64,000 nt of DNA, from positions 1 to 64,000 of the forward strand of contig NZ_FPAG01000003.1 in assembly GCF_900116365.1 (NCBI RefSeq), given 5' to 3'. This DNA comes from Zhouia amylolytica (GTDB taxonomy: Bacteria; Bacteroidota; Bacteroidia; Flavobacteriales; Flavobacteriaceae). The position numbers were made by a program, and so were the translations under genes. This document shows, one piece after another, positions 16,248 through 25,732 of the stretch (positions are counted from its first letter, which is position 1; each line of letters begins with the position of its first letter). The notes under the pieces were generated by a model. The model saw only the letters and a list, made by a program, of their open reading frames with translations, had not been told where the DNA came from and did no database searches.

Positions 16248-16295
16248 GACTGAAGTGAATTCCGGTAATAAGGTTGTCTTCAGTCGTAGAACCTT
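16248..16295 (+). ncRNA. Structured rpsU leader, possible H-type pseudoknot
   Basis: Stem 1 is GACTGAAG (16248-16255) with CTTCAGTC (16278-16285), 8 bp and perfect. Stem 2 is AAGGTT (16270-16275), inside the first loop, with AACCTT (16290-16295), 6 bp and perfect. The order gives an H-type pseudoknot with loops of 14, 2 and 4 nt, ending 14 nt before the rpsU ATG. The 4-nt third loop is short for an 8-bp stem, so the two stems may instead alternate. Autoregulation by S21 is inferred. Confidence 0.45.
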
Positions 16296-16309
16296 TAAAA
16301 TTCTTATAT

Positions 16310-16504
16310 ATGTTAATAATACCGATTAAACAAGGAGAGAGTATTGAGAGAGCTCTAAAACGCTACAAGCAGAAGTATAGAAAAACGCAACAGTTAAAGA
16401 ATCTGAGAGATAATCAGCACTTTACTAAGAAGTCTCAAATAAGACGTGAAGAAGTTGCTAAGGCTGCATACAAACAAGAATGGGCTAAAAAGAACGAGGA
16501 TTAA
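16310..16504 (+). CDS. rpsU: 30S ribosomal protein bS21
   Basis: 64 residues from ATG 16310, the usual S21 length. It begins Met-Leu-Ile-Ile-Pro-Ile-Lys and has the conserved Ile-Glu-Arg-Ala-Leu-Lys-Arg-Tyr-Lys segment. The rest is strongly basic and ends in Lys-Lys-Asn-Glu-Asp. In Bacteroidota, bS21 is known to help hide the 16S anti-Shine-Dalgarno, which fits the near absence of Shine-Dalgarno sequences in this window. No Shine-Dalgarno is visible directly upstream of this gene either. The long leader with two stems is described separately. It is convergent with the DUF2797 gene. Confidence 0.93.
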   Translation: MLIIPIKQGESIERALKRYKQKYRKTQQLKNLRDNQHFTKKSQIRREEVAKAAYKQEWAKKNED

Positions 16505-16525
16505 AGATATAAAGGTGAGGATAGT

Positions 16526-17320
16526 TTAATAAATATCTATCCTCACTACAAATCCTTCGTAACTTCTAATGTTGAATACAGTCTGATCTTCAAAGATCAG
16601 GTATTGTCCTTTAATACCTTTCAATACACCTTCGTACTCAGGTGTCTTTTTTAAGTTTAAGCTTTTTACTTTTTTGGGATAATCAAGAACAGGGTAGTTC
16701 AGGTCGAACAAATTCTTATTGTTCTCTAAATAATATTCCTTTACTTCATCAGGTAGAAAATCATCTAATCGATCTTTTTCGGCAATAAGATCGGCATCAA
16801 TTATATCATTAGTAAGCATTTTGCGCCAATTTGTTTTATCAGTCATGTGTTCTTTTAAGGCGACTTCCGTTATGCCTGCAAGATATCGGTTTGGAACTTC
16901 TACAACTTCAATGGCTTGGCTTGCTCCCTGGTCAATCCATCTTGTAGGTACTTGAGATTTCCGGGTTACTCCAACCTTTACATCACTGGAAAGTGCTAAG
17001 TATACAATATGAGGCTGTAATTGCATTTTCTTTTCAAAGGCTAAATCGCGCTCTTCTTCATTCAAATGAGCTTTGCTCAATTCAGGTTTTAAGATCCAAT
17101 CTGCAGCTTGTGGTACCTCAAAAAAGCAACTCTTACAAAATCCTTGTCTAAAAATCTCTTTATCTAAATGACAGTTTAAACATTCGAACTTAACAAAGGT
17201 GAATTTTATCTTTCTGTCCAATAGTTGATTCATGTGAATGAATTCATTTTCAAATTCGAGAAAGTAATTAATAGGGGAGGAAAACTCTGTTTTCATTTTT
17301 GTCAATACACCTTCGTACAT
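16526..17320 (-). CDS. DUF2797 family protein
   Basis: 264 residues. A zinc-ribbon-like set of cysteines (Cys-Leu-Asn-Cys near residue 48, Cys-Lys-Ser-Cys near residue 68) is followed by Val-Tyr-Leu-Ala-Leu-Ser...Lys-Val-Gly-Val-Thr-Arg and Arg-Trp-Ile-Asp-Gln-Gly-Ala. The second block loosely resembles the core of GIY-YIG nucleases. The C-terminus is a small beta-rich region. No function is established for this family that I can name. A TACTTTTG promoter element lies on the minus strand at 17347-17354. It is monocistronic, between rpsU and the divergent GH3 gene. Confidence 0.75.
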   Translation of the reverse strand: MYEGVLTKMKTEFSSPINYFLEFENEFIHMNQLLDRKIKFTFVKFECLNCHLDKEIFRQGFCKSCFFEVPQAADWILKPELSKAHLNEEERDLAFEKKMQLQPHIVYLALSSDVKVGVTRKSQVPTRWIDQGASQAIEVVEVPNRYLAGITEVALKEHMTDKTNWRKMLTNDIIDADLIAEKDRLDDFLPDEVKEYYLENNKNLFDLNYPVLDYPKKVKSLNLKKTPEYEGVLKGIKGQYLIFEDQTVFNIRSYEGFVVRIDIY

Positions 17321-17488
17321 GCTTAAAGATTTTTGCTATTTTTATCCAAAAGTACATTAAATTTATGTCAAAGGAAATATTGCAAAACCTGAATATATAA
17401 TTTTAATGTGCTTTCCTGAAATGAGGACAGAGGATTGTCCTATCGCATCATTATTTTTAGGGTTAAGAGAATAAATTAAATCAAAAAA

Positions 17489-19003
17489 ATGCCAATACCG
17501 CTATTTCATTCAGTTGCTTCCTGGTTGTTGAAAAAACGATTCTATCAAATGGAACTTTTTATTAAGTATCCTGAGGAAGTTCAGATTGAATTATTAAACC
17601 AGTTAGTCATTCTTTCAAAAGACACGGAGCTTGGAAAAAAATATGGCTTTGAATCACTTAACAAATATGAGGCTTTCGCAAACAATGTACCCATAAGCAG
17701 GTACGAGGATGTGGAGCCTATGATTGAACGAGCAAGAAAAGGCGAACAAAATATTTTCTGGCCTACACCGATTAAATGGTTTGCAAAGAGTAGTGGTACA
17801 ACGAATGCCAAAAGTAAGTTTATACCAGTAAGTAATGAGGCTTTGGAAGATTGTCACTTTAAAGCAGGTAAAGATATGCTTTCCATTTACTTTCACAATA
17901 ATGAAAACAGCAGGTTGTTCGACGGTAAAAGCCTAAGACTTGGAGGGAGTAAAGAGTTGTATGAACTTAATAATACCTTCTTTGGAGACCTTTCGGCAAT
18001 CATCATTGATAATCTTCCATTTTGGGCAGAAATGGGAAGTACACCAAGTAATAAGGTCTCTTTGATGAGTGAATGGGAAACTAAACTTGAGGCCATAGTC
18101 CGCGAAACGGTAAAGGAAGATGTTACTAGTTTTGCAGGGGTCCCTTCCTGGATGTTGGTCTTGCTTAATAAAGTCTTAGAAACTACCGGTAAAGAGAATC
18201 TTTTTCAGGTGTGGGATAATTTGGAAGTCTATTTTCATGGTGGGGTGAGTTTTAACCCGTATAGGGAACAATATGAAAAGTTGTTGCCGAGAGATTCATT
18301 TCAATACTATGAAATCTACAACGCATCAGAAGGGTTCTTTGCCATTCAGGATCAGAATAATTCAGACGAACTTTTGTTGATGTTAGACTATGGAATCTTT
18401 TATGAATTTATTTCTATGGATACATATAATACTCCAAATCAAAAGGTGATTCCGCTTTGGGAAGTTGAATTAGGGAAGAATTATGCAATGGTTATTACGA
18501 CCAATGCCGGATTGTGGCGATATTTAATAGGTGATACCGTTAGATTTACTTCTACAAGCCCATACCGGGTTAGGGTTACCGGAAGGACTAAGCATCATAT
18601 AAATGTTTTTGGGGAGGAATTGATCATTGAAAATGCAGAGCAAGCATTGAAGAAAGCGTGTAAAGAAACGGAAGCGGAAATCATCGACTATACCGTAGCA
18701 CCAATTTATATGAGTGGGAAGGATAAGGGAGCCCATGAATGGCTTATTGAGTTCAGAAAAGAACCAAGTTCGGTAGAAACCTTCAATAATGCTTTAGATG
18801 CTGCGCTCCAATCCTTAAATTCCGATTATGAAGCCAAACGGTATATGAACATGACCCTAAGAATGCCTAAGCTTAATGTGGCACGAAAGAACTTGTTTTA
18901 CGATTGGCTAAAGGCAAACGACAAATTAGGAGGCCAACATAAGATTCCACGCTTGTCGAATGCCCGTGATTATTTAGAAGAATTACTAGCCATGAATGCT
19001 TAA
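17489..19003 (+). CDS. GH3 (auxin-responsive promoter) family acyl-adenylating enzyme
   Basis: 504 residues, full length for the bacterial GH3 family. Its plant relatives adenylate carboxylic acids and join them to amino acids. The ATP-binding signature Ser-Ser-Gly-Thr-Thr is near residue 105. Tyr-Asn-Ala-Ser-Glu-Gly near residue 280 and Arg-Tyr-Leu-Ile-Gly-Asp near residue 348 are further family motifs. In Bacteroidota such genes are widespread and their substrates are mostly unknown. The 3' end overlaps the convergent DUF819 gene by 4 bp. Confidence 0.88.
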   Translation: MPIPLFHSVASWLLKKRFYQMELFIKYPEEVQIELLNQLVILSKDTELGKKYGFESLNKYEAFANNVPISRYEDVEPMIERARKGEQNIFWPTPIKWFAKSSGTTNAKSKFIPVSNEALEDCHFKAGKDMLSIYFHNNENSRLFDGKSLRLGGSKELYELNNTFFGDLSAIIIDNLPFWAEMGSTPSNKVSLMSEWETKLEAIVRETVKEDVTSFAGVPSWMLVLLNKVLETTGKENLFQVWDNLEVYFHGGVSFNPYREQYEKLLPRDSFQYYEIYNASEGFFAIQDQNNSDELLLMLDYGIFYEFISMDTYNTPNQKVIPLWEVELGKNYAMVITTNAGLWRYLIGDTVRFTSTSPYRVRVTGRTKHHINVFGEELIIENAEQALKKACKETEAEIIDYTVAPIYMSGKDKGAHEWLIEFRKEPSSVETFNNALDAALQSLNSDYEAKRYMNMTLRMPKLNVARKNLFYDWLKANDKLGGQHKIPRLSNARDYLEELLAMNA

Positions 19004-20256
19004 AGTAATCCAAATACGCTTGATAATATAATTCCACACATGTAGGCGCCGTAAGTACCAACTGCATATCCTAAAACTGCCAGTAAAACGCCTACAGGAG
19101 CCAGATAAGGGCTAAATGAAGCAGCAACAATAGGTGCGGATGCTGCACCACCTATATTTGCTTGGCTTCCAACTGCTACAAAGAAAAATGGAGCTTTAAT
19201 AAGCTTGGCAACAATGAGCATGATAAGTATGTGAATTGAAATCCATACTAAGCCAATTAAAAAGAACTTTGGATTGTCTAGTACGGCACCCAGGTCCATA
19301 TGCATACCAATAGTAGCTACTAATATATATAAGAACACTGATCCCATTTTTGAAGCCCCAAATGATTCCACTTCTCTGGCCTTCGTAAAAGATAAGCCTA
19401 GGCCCAGGGTAGTAGCAATTACAATGATCCAAAAGAATGGTTTGTTAAGGGAGTATTTGTTGAGTTGCGGGTAATTTTCTTGAAAAAACGGTGCCAGAAT
19501 ATCTGCAAATAAATGTGCAAGCCCCGTAATACCAAATCCAACAGCCACTAAGATCATAATGCGATTTGCATTTACTGGTAGCCATTTACCAGCCTGTTGG
19601 TCCTCGAGTCTTTGTTGTAACTCGTAAATGGGCTTACTGTCTGCTTTTAGCCATTTATCGATTACTTGTGGGCGTTGAGACCAATAAAGTAAAAATCCCA
19701 TCCAAAGATTCGCTACAAGCACATCTACGGCAATCATTTGTGCAAACAGGTCGTTGCTTGCTTCAAAAAGTTCAAACATAGCAGTTTGGTTCGCTCCACC
19801 ACCAATCCAACTACCGGCAATGGTAGTAAGACCACGCCAAACTTCTTCTCCTCCAGGGTTTAAAACGTCCGGGAAAATTGAACCCACTAGATATAAGGCC
19901 ACCGGGGCACCAATAATAATCCCTAATGTTCCGGTAAGGAACATAATAATAGCTTTGCTACCCAGTTTTTTTAATTCCTTGAAATTAATGCTAATGGTGA
20001 GTAAAACCAAACTAGCAGGGAGTAGGTATCTGGACGCCACAAAATAGAGTTGAGACTCCTCTCCGTCAATGATGTTGAAAGTATTGAAAAGAGCAGGAAT
20101 AAAGTAACAAAGGAGTACTGAAGGAATAACTTTGTAAAATTTCTTAAAGTATGGGTTGTTGCTAGAGGAGGTGCTAAATATTATTCCAAGTATTACAGCT
20201 AAAAGACCTAAAACAACGGCGTCGTTCGTGATAAGGGCAGTGTGAGTTTCTTCCAT
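19000..20256 (-). CDS. DUF819 family membrane protein
   Basis: 418 residues with about ten or eleven hydrophobic segments. It carries the family signature Ser-Trp-Ile-Gly-Gly-Gly-Ala-Asn-Gln near residue 152 and Gly-Gly-Ala-Ala-Ser-Ala-Pro near residue 372, duplicated-looking Gly-rich loops as in secondary transporters. The family is annotated as an uncharacterised integral membrane protein, probably a transporter. It ends 4 bp inside the GH3 gene on the other strand and is separated from clpX by a terminator. Confidence 0.85.
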   Translation of the reverse strand: MEETHTALITNDAVVLGLLAVILGIIFSTSSSNNPYFKKFYKVIPSVLLCYFIPALFNTFNIIDGEESQLYFVASRYLLPASLVLLTISINFKELKKLGSKAIIMFLTGTLGIIIGAPVALYLVGSIFPDVLNPGGEEVWRGLTTIAGSWIGGGANQTAMFELFEASNDLFAQMIAVDVLVANLWMGFLLYWSQRPQVIDKWLKADSKPIYELQQRLEDQQAGKWLPVNANRIMILVAVGFGITGLAHLFADILAPFFQENYPQLNKYSLNKPFFWIIVIATTLGLGLSFTKAREVESFGASKMGSVFLYILVATIGMHMDLGAVLDNPKFFLIGLVWISIHILIMLIVAKLIKAPFFFVAVGSQANIGGAASAPIVAASFSPYLAPVGVLLAVLGYAVGTYGAYMCGIILSSVFGLL

Positions 20257-20313
20257 AAGGTTATAGTGTGTATAATTGAGACCCGAATATAAATAAATTT
20301 AGTGTATGTCAAT

Positions 20314-20344
20314 AAAAAAGCCACAACATTACATTGTGGCTTTT
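20314..20344 (-). terminator. Bidirectional terminator between DUF819 and clpX
   Basis: AAAAGCCACAA and TTGTGGCTTTT form an 11-bp perfect stem around a short loop, with A and T tracts on either side. On the minus strand it lies upstream of the DUF819 gene and just after the clpX-side genes, so it would end the clpX transcript only if it is read past 20363. Confidence 0.75.
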
Positions 20345-20362
20345 CTGATAACGTATTTTGTT

Positions 20363-21598
20363 TTAAGAAACTGCTTTCAACTTATTGATGGTTGATTTGG
20401 TAAGTTTCTCTTCAGCATAGGTTTTATCTACATGCAATGATTTTTCTTTACCTGTAGGTAATTCAAACATGGCATCTGTTAAAATGGTTTCGCATAAAGA
20501 TCTTAACCCTCTGGCACCTAGCTTATATTCCATAGCTTTTTCAACAATATATTCTAAGGCATCATCTCCAATAGTGAATTCAATTTCATCCATCTGGAAC
20601 AACTTAGCATATTGTTTTATAATAGCATTTTTTGGTTCTGTAAGAATAGCTCTTAATACATCTTTTTCTAAAGGGTTCATGTGTGTAAGAACAGGAAGAC
20701 GACCAATAATTTCCGGAATTAACCCAAACTCTTTTAAGTCTTTTGGGATAATGTATTGTAAAAGGTTTTTATTGTCGATAACATCCTCGCTTTTAGAAGC
20801 GCTGTATCCAACGGCTTGCATGTTAAGACGCTTCGATATTACTCGTTCGATTCCATCGAAAGCACCACCAGCAATAAATAATATGTTTTCAGTGTTTACT
20901 TCAATAAACTTTTGATCTGGATGTTTTCTTCCACCTTTTGGTGGAACATTCACAGTGGTTCCCTCTAAAAGTTTTAAAAGTGCCTGTTGAACGCCCTCGC
21001 CAGATACATCTCTGGTAATAGATGGATTGTCACTTTTTCTTGCGATCTTATCTATCTCATCTATAAATACAATTCCGCGTTCAGCTTTTTCAAGATTATA
21101 GTCAGCAGCTTGTAGCAAGCGAGTAAGTATACTTTCAACATCTTCACCTACATAACCAGCTTCTGTTAAAACAGTAGCATCGACAATAGCAAGTGGTACA
21201 TTAAGCATTTTGGCAATAGTCCGAGCCATCAATGTTTTACCTGTACCAGTCTGACCAACCATAATGATATTACTTTTTTGGATTTCAATATCATCTTTGG
21301 AATCTGGCTGTAATAACCTTTTATAATGGTTATAAACCGCTACTGATAGTACTTTTTTAGTCACTTCCTGACCAATTACAAATTGATCGAGGAATTCTTT
21401 AATCTCTATAGGTTTCTTAAGAACCAATTCTGATGAAAGTTCAGACGCTTTGTTTTGCTTGGTCTCTTCCATAACAATACTATACGCCTGCTCAATACAT
21501 CTGTCACAGATATGAGCGTCTAAACCAGCTATCAGTAAATTCGTTTCAGGTTTTTTACGTCCGCAGAAGGAACATTCTAATTCTTCTTTCGCCATCAT
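20363..21598 (-). CDS. clpX: ATP-dependent Clp protease ATP-binding subunit ClpX
   Basis: 411 residues (410 if the second Met is used). The N-terminal zinc finger has Cys-Ser-Phe-Cys-Gly and Cys-Asp-Arg-Cys. The Walker A motif is Gly-Gln-Thr-Gly-Thr-Gly-Lys-Thr near residue 115, and Walker B is Ile-Asp-Glu-Ile-Asp-Lys near residue 180. It also carries Gly-Ala-Arg-Gly-Leu-Arg (sensor 2). ClpX unfolds tagged proteins and feeds them into ClpP. It lies 18 bp after clpP, the classic tig-clpP-clpX order. Confidence 0.97.
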   Translation of the reverse strand: MMAKEELECSFCGRKKPETNLLIAGLDAHICDRCIEQAYSIVMEETKQNKASELSSELVLKKPIEIKEFLDQFVIGQEVTKKVLSVAVYNHYKRLLQPDSKDDIEIQKSNIIMVGQTGTGKTLMARTIAKMLNVPLAIVDATVLTEAGYVGEDVESILTRLLQAADYNLEKAERGIVFIDEIDKIARKSDNPSITRDVSGEGVQQALLKLLEGTTVNVPPKGGRKHPDQKFIEVNTENILFIAGGAFDGIERVISKRLNMQAVGYSASKSEDVIDNKNLLQYIIPKDLKEFGLIPEIIGRLPVLTHMNPLEKDVLRAILTEPKNAIIKQYAKLFQMDEIEFTIGDDALEYIVEKAMEYKLGARGLRSLCETILTDAMFELPTGKEKSLHVDKTYAEEKLTKSTINKLKAVS

Positions 21599-21616
21599 TT
21601 TTACATTTATAATGAA

Positions 21617-22291
21617 TTACCCTCGAGTGAGTACTTCATCAATCATTCCATATTCTTTTGCTTCATTAGCTTTCATCCAGTAATCACGATCACTATCGTC
21701 ATAGACTTTTTCGTAAGACTGATTCGAATGCTTTGCTATAATGTTGTATAACTCTTCTTTTAGTTTAAGAATTTCTCTAGCAGTAATTTCAATATCACTG
21801 GCTTGTCCTTGTGCACCTCCCAATGGTTGGTGAATCATGACTCTGGAGTGAGGAAGTGCAGATCTTTTTCCTTCTTGTCCGGCGCATAGTAATACGGCCG
21901 CCATTGAAGCTGCAATACCAGTACATATGGTTGCTACATCCGGCTTGATAAACTGCATAGTGTCATAAATTCCTAAACCGGCATATACACTCCCGCCGGG
22001 TGAATTAATGTAAATTTGAATATCCTTAGAGGAATCGGCACTTTCTAAAAATAATAATTGTGCCTGGATGATATTGGCAATATTATCGTCAATACCTGTT
22101 CCCATAAAAATGATTCTATCCATCATTAGTCTTGAAAAAACGTCCATTTGAGCAACGTTAAGTTGACGTTCTTCAATGATGTAGGGTGTCATGCCAACTG
22201 GAGTAATAGCACTTACTAATTTATCGTAATACATGCTGTTGACACCGTGGTGCTTTGTAGCATATTTTTTAAATTCTTTACCGTAATCCAT
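21617..22291 (-). CDS. clpP: ATP-dependent Clp protease proteolytic subunit ClpP
   Basis: 224 residues. The catalytic Ser lies in Gly-Ile-Ala-Ala-Ser-Met-Ala (about residue 128) and the His in Met-Ile-His-Gln-Pro (about 152), followed by a downstream Asp. It forms the barrel-shaped serine protease with ClpX. A slightly longer N-terminus than E. coli ClpP is normal for Bacteroidota. A terminator-like hairpin separates it from tig, so clpP probably has its own promoter or partial readthrough. Confidence 0.97.
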   Translation of the reverse strand: MDYGKEFKKYATKHHGVNSMYYDKLVSAITPVGMTPYIIEERQLNVAQMDVFSRLMMDRIIFMGTGIDDNIANIIQAQLLFLESADSSKDIQIYINSPGGSVYAGLGIYDTMQFIKPDVATICTGIAASMAAVLLCAGQEGKRSALPHSRVMIHQPLGGAQGQASDIEITAREILKLKEELYNIIAKHSNQSYEKVYDDSDRDYWMKANEAKEYGMIDEVLTRG

Positions 22292-22312
22292 ATATGATTA
22301 TATTTTATAAAA

Positions 22313-22340
22313 AAGGCGTTAATGCAAAGTTTAACGCCTT
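22313..22340 (-). terminator. Terminator between tig and clpP
   Basis: AAGGCGTTAA (22313-22322) and TTAACGCCTT (22331-22340) form a 10-bp perfect stem with an 8-nt loop. On the minus strand a run of T follows, in the direction tig to clpP. Confidence 0.8.
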
Positions 22341-22364
22341 AAAGATAATTATTTTTATAATCTA

Positions 22365-23687
22365 TTAACCGTAAACTTCTTTAACAAAATCATTATAAGA
22401 TAGTTCTTTTGTCTTTAGATTGGCATTTTCCTTATAAAAAGTTATCAATTTTTGACTCATAAGCTGCTCAGAAAGCCTTTTTACCTCCTCCTGATTTGAA
22501 AGTACACGCTGCGCGATATTCTCTACAGCTTCATCTTCAGGGTCAGTTTGACCAAATTGAGCCATCTGAGTTTTGATATATCCTTTTGCAAAGTCTTTCA
22601 ATTCGTCAAATGTAACCTGAAGGTCATTGTCAGATATGATTTTTCCTTCGATCAACTGATATCTTAAACCTTTTTCTGATTTTTCGTATTCTTCGCTGGC
22701 CTGCTCTTCAGTAAGTGGTTGCTCACCTGTTTCCTTGATCCATTTTTTCAAGAATTCAGCCGGCAGGGCAAATTCGGTATTTTCTACAAGATACTCAGTT
22801 ACATCATTCAATAATTTTTGGTCAGCTTGCTGAACAAATTGTTTTTCAGAATCTTCCTTTATTTTAGTTTTTAATTCTTCAACAGATGTAACATTGTCTT
22901 TTCCGAATAACTTATCAAAAAGCTCCTGGTCTAATTCAGCAGGTTCTCTTTTGTTAACTTCTTCTATTGTAAAATTAACTGTAATGTCAAGACCATGAGC
23001 ATCATCATGTTCAACTTTTAAGTATTGAATAAGATCGTGGTCATCTTCAAAAAGCCCCTTAGTGCTTAATTCAACAATGTCACCAACCTTAGCTCCGGTT
23101 AATGCCTTAACGGCTTTTTTACTTTTAACTTTCTCTAAAGGAAGTGTCGCTTTATTTTCAATGTTTTTCTCTTCATTTGTGAAAGCACCTGTGATTTCAT
23201 CACCTTCTTCTACAGTGTCCTTAGCAACTAATTTACCGTATTGCTTTTGAATGCGCTCAACTTGTTCGTCAATCATTTCATCATCAGCAATTATGTTGTA
23301 ATGAGTGATTGCCTTTTTGCTTTTTAAGTCAATATCAAACGATGGTGCAAGTCCTAGTTCGAATTCAAATGAAAAGTTTTCTGCGTCCCAGTTAAGATCG
23401 TCTTGTGCTTTCGGAAGTGGATTCCCTAAAACATCAAGTTTTTCCTCTGTAAGGTATTTGTTTAAAGCTTCTTGCAAGAGCTTGTTTACCTCGTCTACTA
23501 AAACAGCTTTACCATATTGCTTTTTAACCATTCCCATTGGTACATGTCCTTTTCTGAAACCAGGAATGTTAGCATTCTTTCTGTAGTCTTTTAATATGTT
23601 TTCAACTTTATCGCTGTAATCTTCCTTTGCAATGTCAACTTTTACAATCGCATTCAGCTCATCAATGTGCTCTCTAGTAATGTTCAT
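22365..23687 (-). CDS. tig: Trigger factor chaperone
   Basis: 440 residues. The N-terminal ribosome-binding domain carries the signature Gly-Phe-Arg-Lys-Gly-His-Val-Pro near residue 43. A PPIase-like middle segment (about 150-245) has diverged from FKBP proteins. The long C-terminal helical part is rich in Lys and Glu. Trigger factor holds nascent chains at the ribosome exit. It is the first of the tig-clpP-clpX group. Confidence 0.95.
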   Translation of the reverse strand: MNITREHIDELNAIVKVDIAKEDYSDKVENILKDYRKNANIPGFRKGHVPMGMVKKQYGKAVLVDEVNKLLQEALNKYLTEEKLDVLGNPLPKAQDDLNWDAENFSFEFELGLAPSFDIDLKSKKAITHYNIIADDEMIDEQVERIQKQYGKLVAKDTVEEGDEITGAFTNEEKNIENKATLPLEKVKSKKAVKALTGAKVGDIVELSTKGLFEDDHDLIQYLKVEHDDAHGLDITVNFTIEEVNKREPAELDQELFDKLFGKDNVTSVEELKTKIKEDSEKQFVQQADQKLLNDVTEYLVENTEFALPAEFLKKWIKETGEQPLTEEQASEEYEKSEKGLRYQLIEGKIISDNDLQVTFDELKDFAKGYIKTQMAQFGQTDPEDEAVENIAQRVLSNQEEVKRLSEQLMSQKLITFYKENANLKTKELSYNDFVKEVYG

Positions 23688-23789
23688 TTTTTAAAAATAA
23701 TTTAGTCGCTTAAAACGGTGTGCAAAAGTATAACATTTTAAAAAGTTGAGCAACTTTTTAACTCGCTGAATTTCAAATGATATGTTAAT

Positions 23790-24134
23790 TTATTTATCTT
23801 CTTTTAAAATTGAAAATAAGATCGATTGTAAAAATGAAAGTAATAGACTAAATAATAGAGCCCACCAAATGTTGGTCACAGTAAAACCACCTACAAGGCT
23901 GTCAGCTAATAAAATTATTATAGCATTAATGATCAAGAGAAACAATCCAAGGGTCAGTATGGTTACGGGTAGCGTTAGAATTATTAGTATGGGTTTGATA
24001 ATATAGTTCAATAACCCCAGAACAATTGCAACAATTATGGCTGTAGTATAACTTTCAACAGAAACACCACCAAGTATTTTTGCTAAAATGATTACTGCGA
24101 GTGCGGTAAGTAAAACACGTAGAATGAACTTCAT
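23790..24134 (-). CDS. Phage-holin-family / YvlD-type small membrane protein
   Basis: 114 residues with four hydrophobic segments. It carries the family pattern Gly-Leu-Leu-Asn-Tyr-Ile-Ile-Lys-Pro followed by Leu-Pro-Val-Thr-Ile-Leu-Thr-Leu-Gly. This is the 'phage holin family 4' (YvlD) group found in most bacteria. No phage genes are nearby, so the name should not be taken as evidence for a prophage. Confidence 0.85.
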   Translation of the reverse strand: MKFILRVLLTALAVIILAKILGGVSVESYTTAIIVAIVLGLLNYIIKPILIILTLPVTILTLGLFLLIINAIIILLADSLVGGFTVTNIWWALLFSLLLSFLQSILFSILKEDK

Positions 24135-24177
24135 AATATGATGATTTTAAGTTAGATGTTGATTAAAGATATAAAAA

Positions 24178-24204
24178 AAGCGCTTTCGTTATAAGAAAGC
24201 GCTT
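24178..24204 (-). terminator. Terminator after the SGNH lipoprotein gene
   Basis: AAGCGCTTTC (24178-24187) pairs with GAAAGCGCTT (24195-24204) over a 7-nt loop, and T7 follows on the minus strand. It ends the FadL-SGNH transcript. Confidence 0.85.
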
Positions 24205-24229
24205 GTTAAATCTGTGGGTGATAATATTT

Positions 24230-25708
24230 CTACTTAATAAATACCGTAGGGTAATTGCCGGGCTCAACTACTGGAATGTTAGCATTGAACTTCGCATTTA
24301 TTGCTTCAATAAATGTGTTCGCTAAAATAGCATAACCACGAGATGTTGGGTGAACTCCGTCTAAAGAAAATCCTCCACCACTCGCGTATACATTTGTCAC
24401 AATGCCTCCGTTAAAGTCGATGCCCTCATTAGAAAGTTGATTAAGTTTTGATTTGGTGTCGATATACGCCAGATTGTATTGATCAGCTAAGCCTGCAATG
24501 GTAGTATTATATGCAATCTGAGCATTTACAACTTCCTCTACTTCCGCATCGATCAGTACTTGTGAATCGTTCAGTGGAACACCAACTCCTATTACGGAAG
24601 AAGGGTTGTTAGGATCCGCTAAAGTACCAAGCACTGAGCTGGTAGTTAATAAGATTAAATCTTCTTCTGTAGCTTGTCTTAAATTTCTAAATTCAGGATT
24701 TAACGCCGAAAGATCGGTTAAAGTTTCATCTAAAATAACGACAGCATTTTGTCCGGCACTAAATTGAATGGTTCTTTTTTGTAGTTCCTCTGCTGATATG
24801 AATCCACCCGCATACGCTAGTTGAAGTCCGCCGTTATATTGCGCATAGGCCTGGTTGACTTGTTGAGCAGTAGCAGCATCCATTGGAATGGCATTATAAG
24901 GAACCGTGGTGAAAAAAGGAATTGCCGTTATGTCCGGTAAGTTTGCTACAGCTCCTTTAGCACCGTTCGCTGTGAGCCCTTCTAGTAAGCTGTTATATAT
25001 GCCGGCAAAAAGTGTAGGATCTGTTATATCGCTACTGCCGTAGGTTTGAGGATCTAAATTACCCGTTTGATTGGTTCCGGTTCCGCCCGAAGTGGCATAG
25101 CCTAAAATGTCATTATTTCCAATCCATAATGAGAAAAATGACGGTTCTTGTTCTAAAGCGTCTTCAAGTACAGAAGCATCCGAATTAGATGCCATTCTTA
25201 TAAAGTACGGGTTAGCTGCAGCTGGGAAATTAGCAATGTTTCCATATCCATTTGCCACAAGGTGGTAGATTTTAGCACCAGGTACTCCCATGTTGTTAAA
25301 TGGACCTTCTAAAATATCAGAAACATTTGTAGTCGGTGTTTCATTTAGATTCACAGGTGTAGGGCTCGCAGGGTTACTATAATCCAATACCATTCTGGTG
25401 TTTGAAACAACTTGTCCGGATAAAGTAAGGCCACCAATATTATCGTTTACTAAAGGTTGATTAAAGTTGCCGCCTCCTGCCAGTGAAAATTGTTTGGCCA
25501 TGATGCTTGGATATGAGTTTTTCTGAGCCTGTAAGTAAACGGTTCCGTCCGAATAACCTGCTGTAAGTGAATTTCCAACGGCAACATAGTTAGAGAAGTC
25601 AGCATCTCCACTGGTATATGTGCCAGGTTCATCCACGGGATTTTTAAACTCCGGTTCACAAGCGAAAAACAATACCGTGCTTGATAAAATATATAATGTT
25701 CTTTTCAT
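24230..25708 (-). CDS. SGNH/GDSL-type hydrolase lipoprotein
   Basis: 492 residues. The signal peptide ends in a lipobox-like Leu-Phe-Phe-Ala-Cys with C17 as the lipidated residue. The block I nucleophile motif reads Gly-Asn-Ser-Leu (residues 44-47) instead of GDSL. Block III is Ile-Gly-Asn-Asn-Asp, and the final catalytic pair is in Asp-Gly-Val-His-Pro near residue 460. It is likely an outer-membrane or periplasmic esterase or lipase. It follows a FadL channel gene by 24 bp, so it may release fatty acids for that channel; this is inferred from context. Confidence 0.85.
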   Translation of the reverse strand: MKRTLYILSSTVLFFACEPEFKNPVDEPGTYTSGDADFSNYVAVGNSLTAGYSDGTVYLQAQKNSYPSIMAKQFSLAGGGNFNQPLVNDNIGGLTLSGQVVSNTRMVLDYSNPASPTPVNLNETPTTNVSDILEGPFNNMGVPGAKIYHLVANGYGNIANFPAAANPYFIRMASNSDASVLEDALEQEPSFFSLWIGNNDILGYATSGGTGTNQTGNLDPQTYGSSDITDPTLFAGIYNSLLEGLTANGAKGAVANLPDITAIPFFTTVPYNAIPMDAATAQQVNQAYAQYNGGLQLAYAGGFISAEELQKRTIQFSAGQNAVVILDETLTDLSALNPEFRNLRQATEEDLILLTTSSVLGTLADPNNPSSVIGVGVPLNDSQVLIDAEVEEVVNAQIAYNTTIAGLADQYNLAYIDTKSKLNQLSNEGIDFNGGIVTNVYASGGGFSLDGVHPTSRGYAILANTFIEAINAKFNANIPVVEPGNYPTVFIK

Positions 25709-25732
25709 GATCTGTTCTTTTACTAATAAGGA

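Noticed and set aside
16274-16309. Extended rpsU from a TTG at 16274
   Set aside because: bS21 normally begins at the ATG at 16310, and the extension would run through the leader structure.
23790-24134. Prophage signal from the 'phage holin' name
   Set aside because: This small membrane family is chromosomal in most bacteria, and no other phage gene is near.
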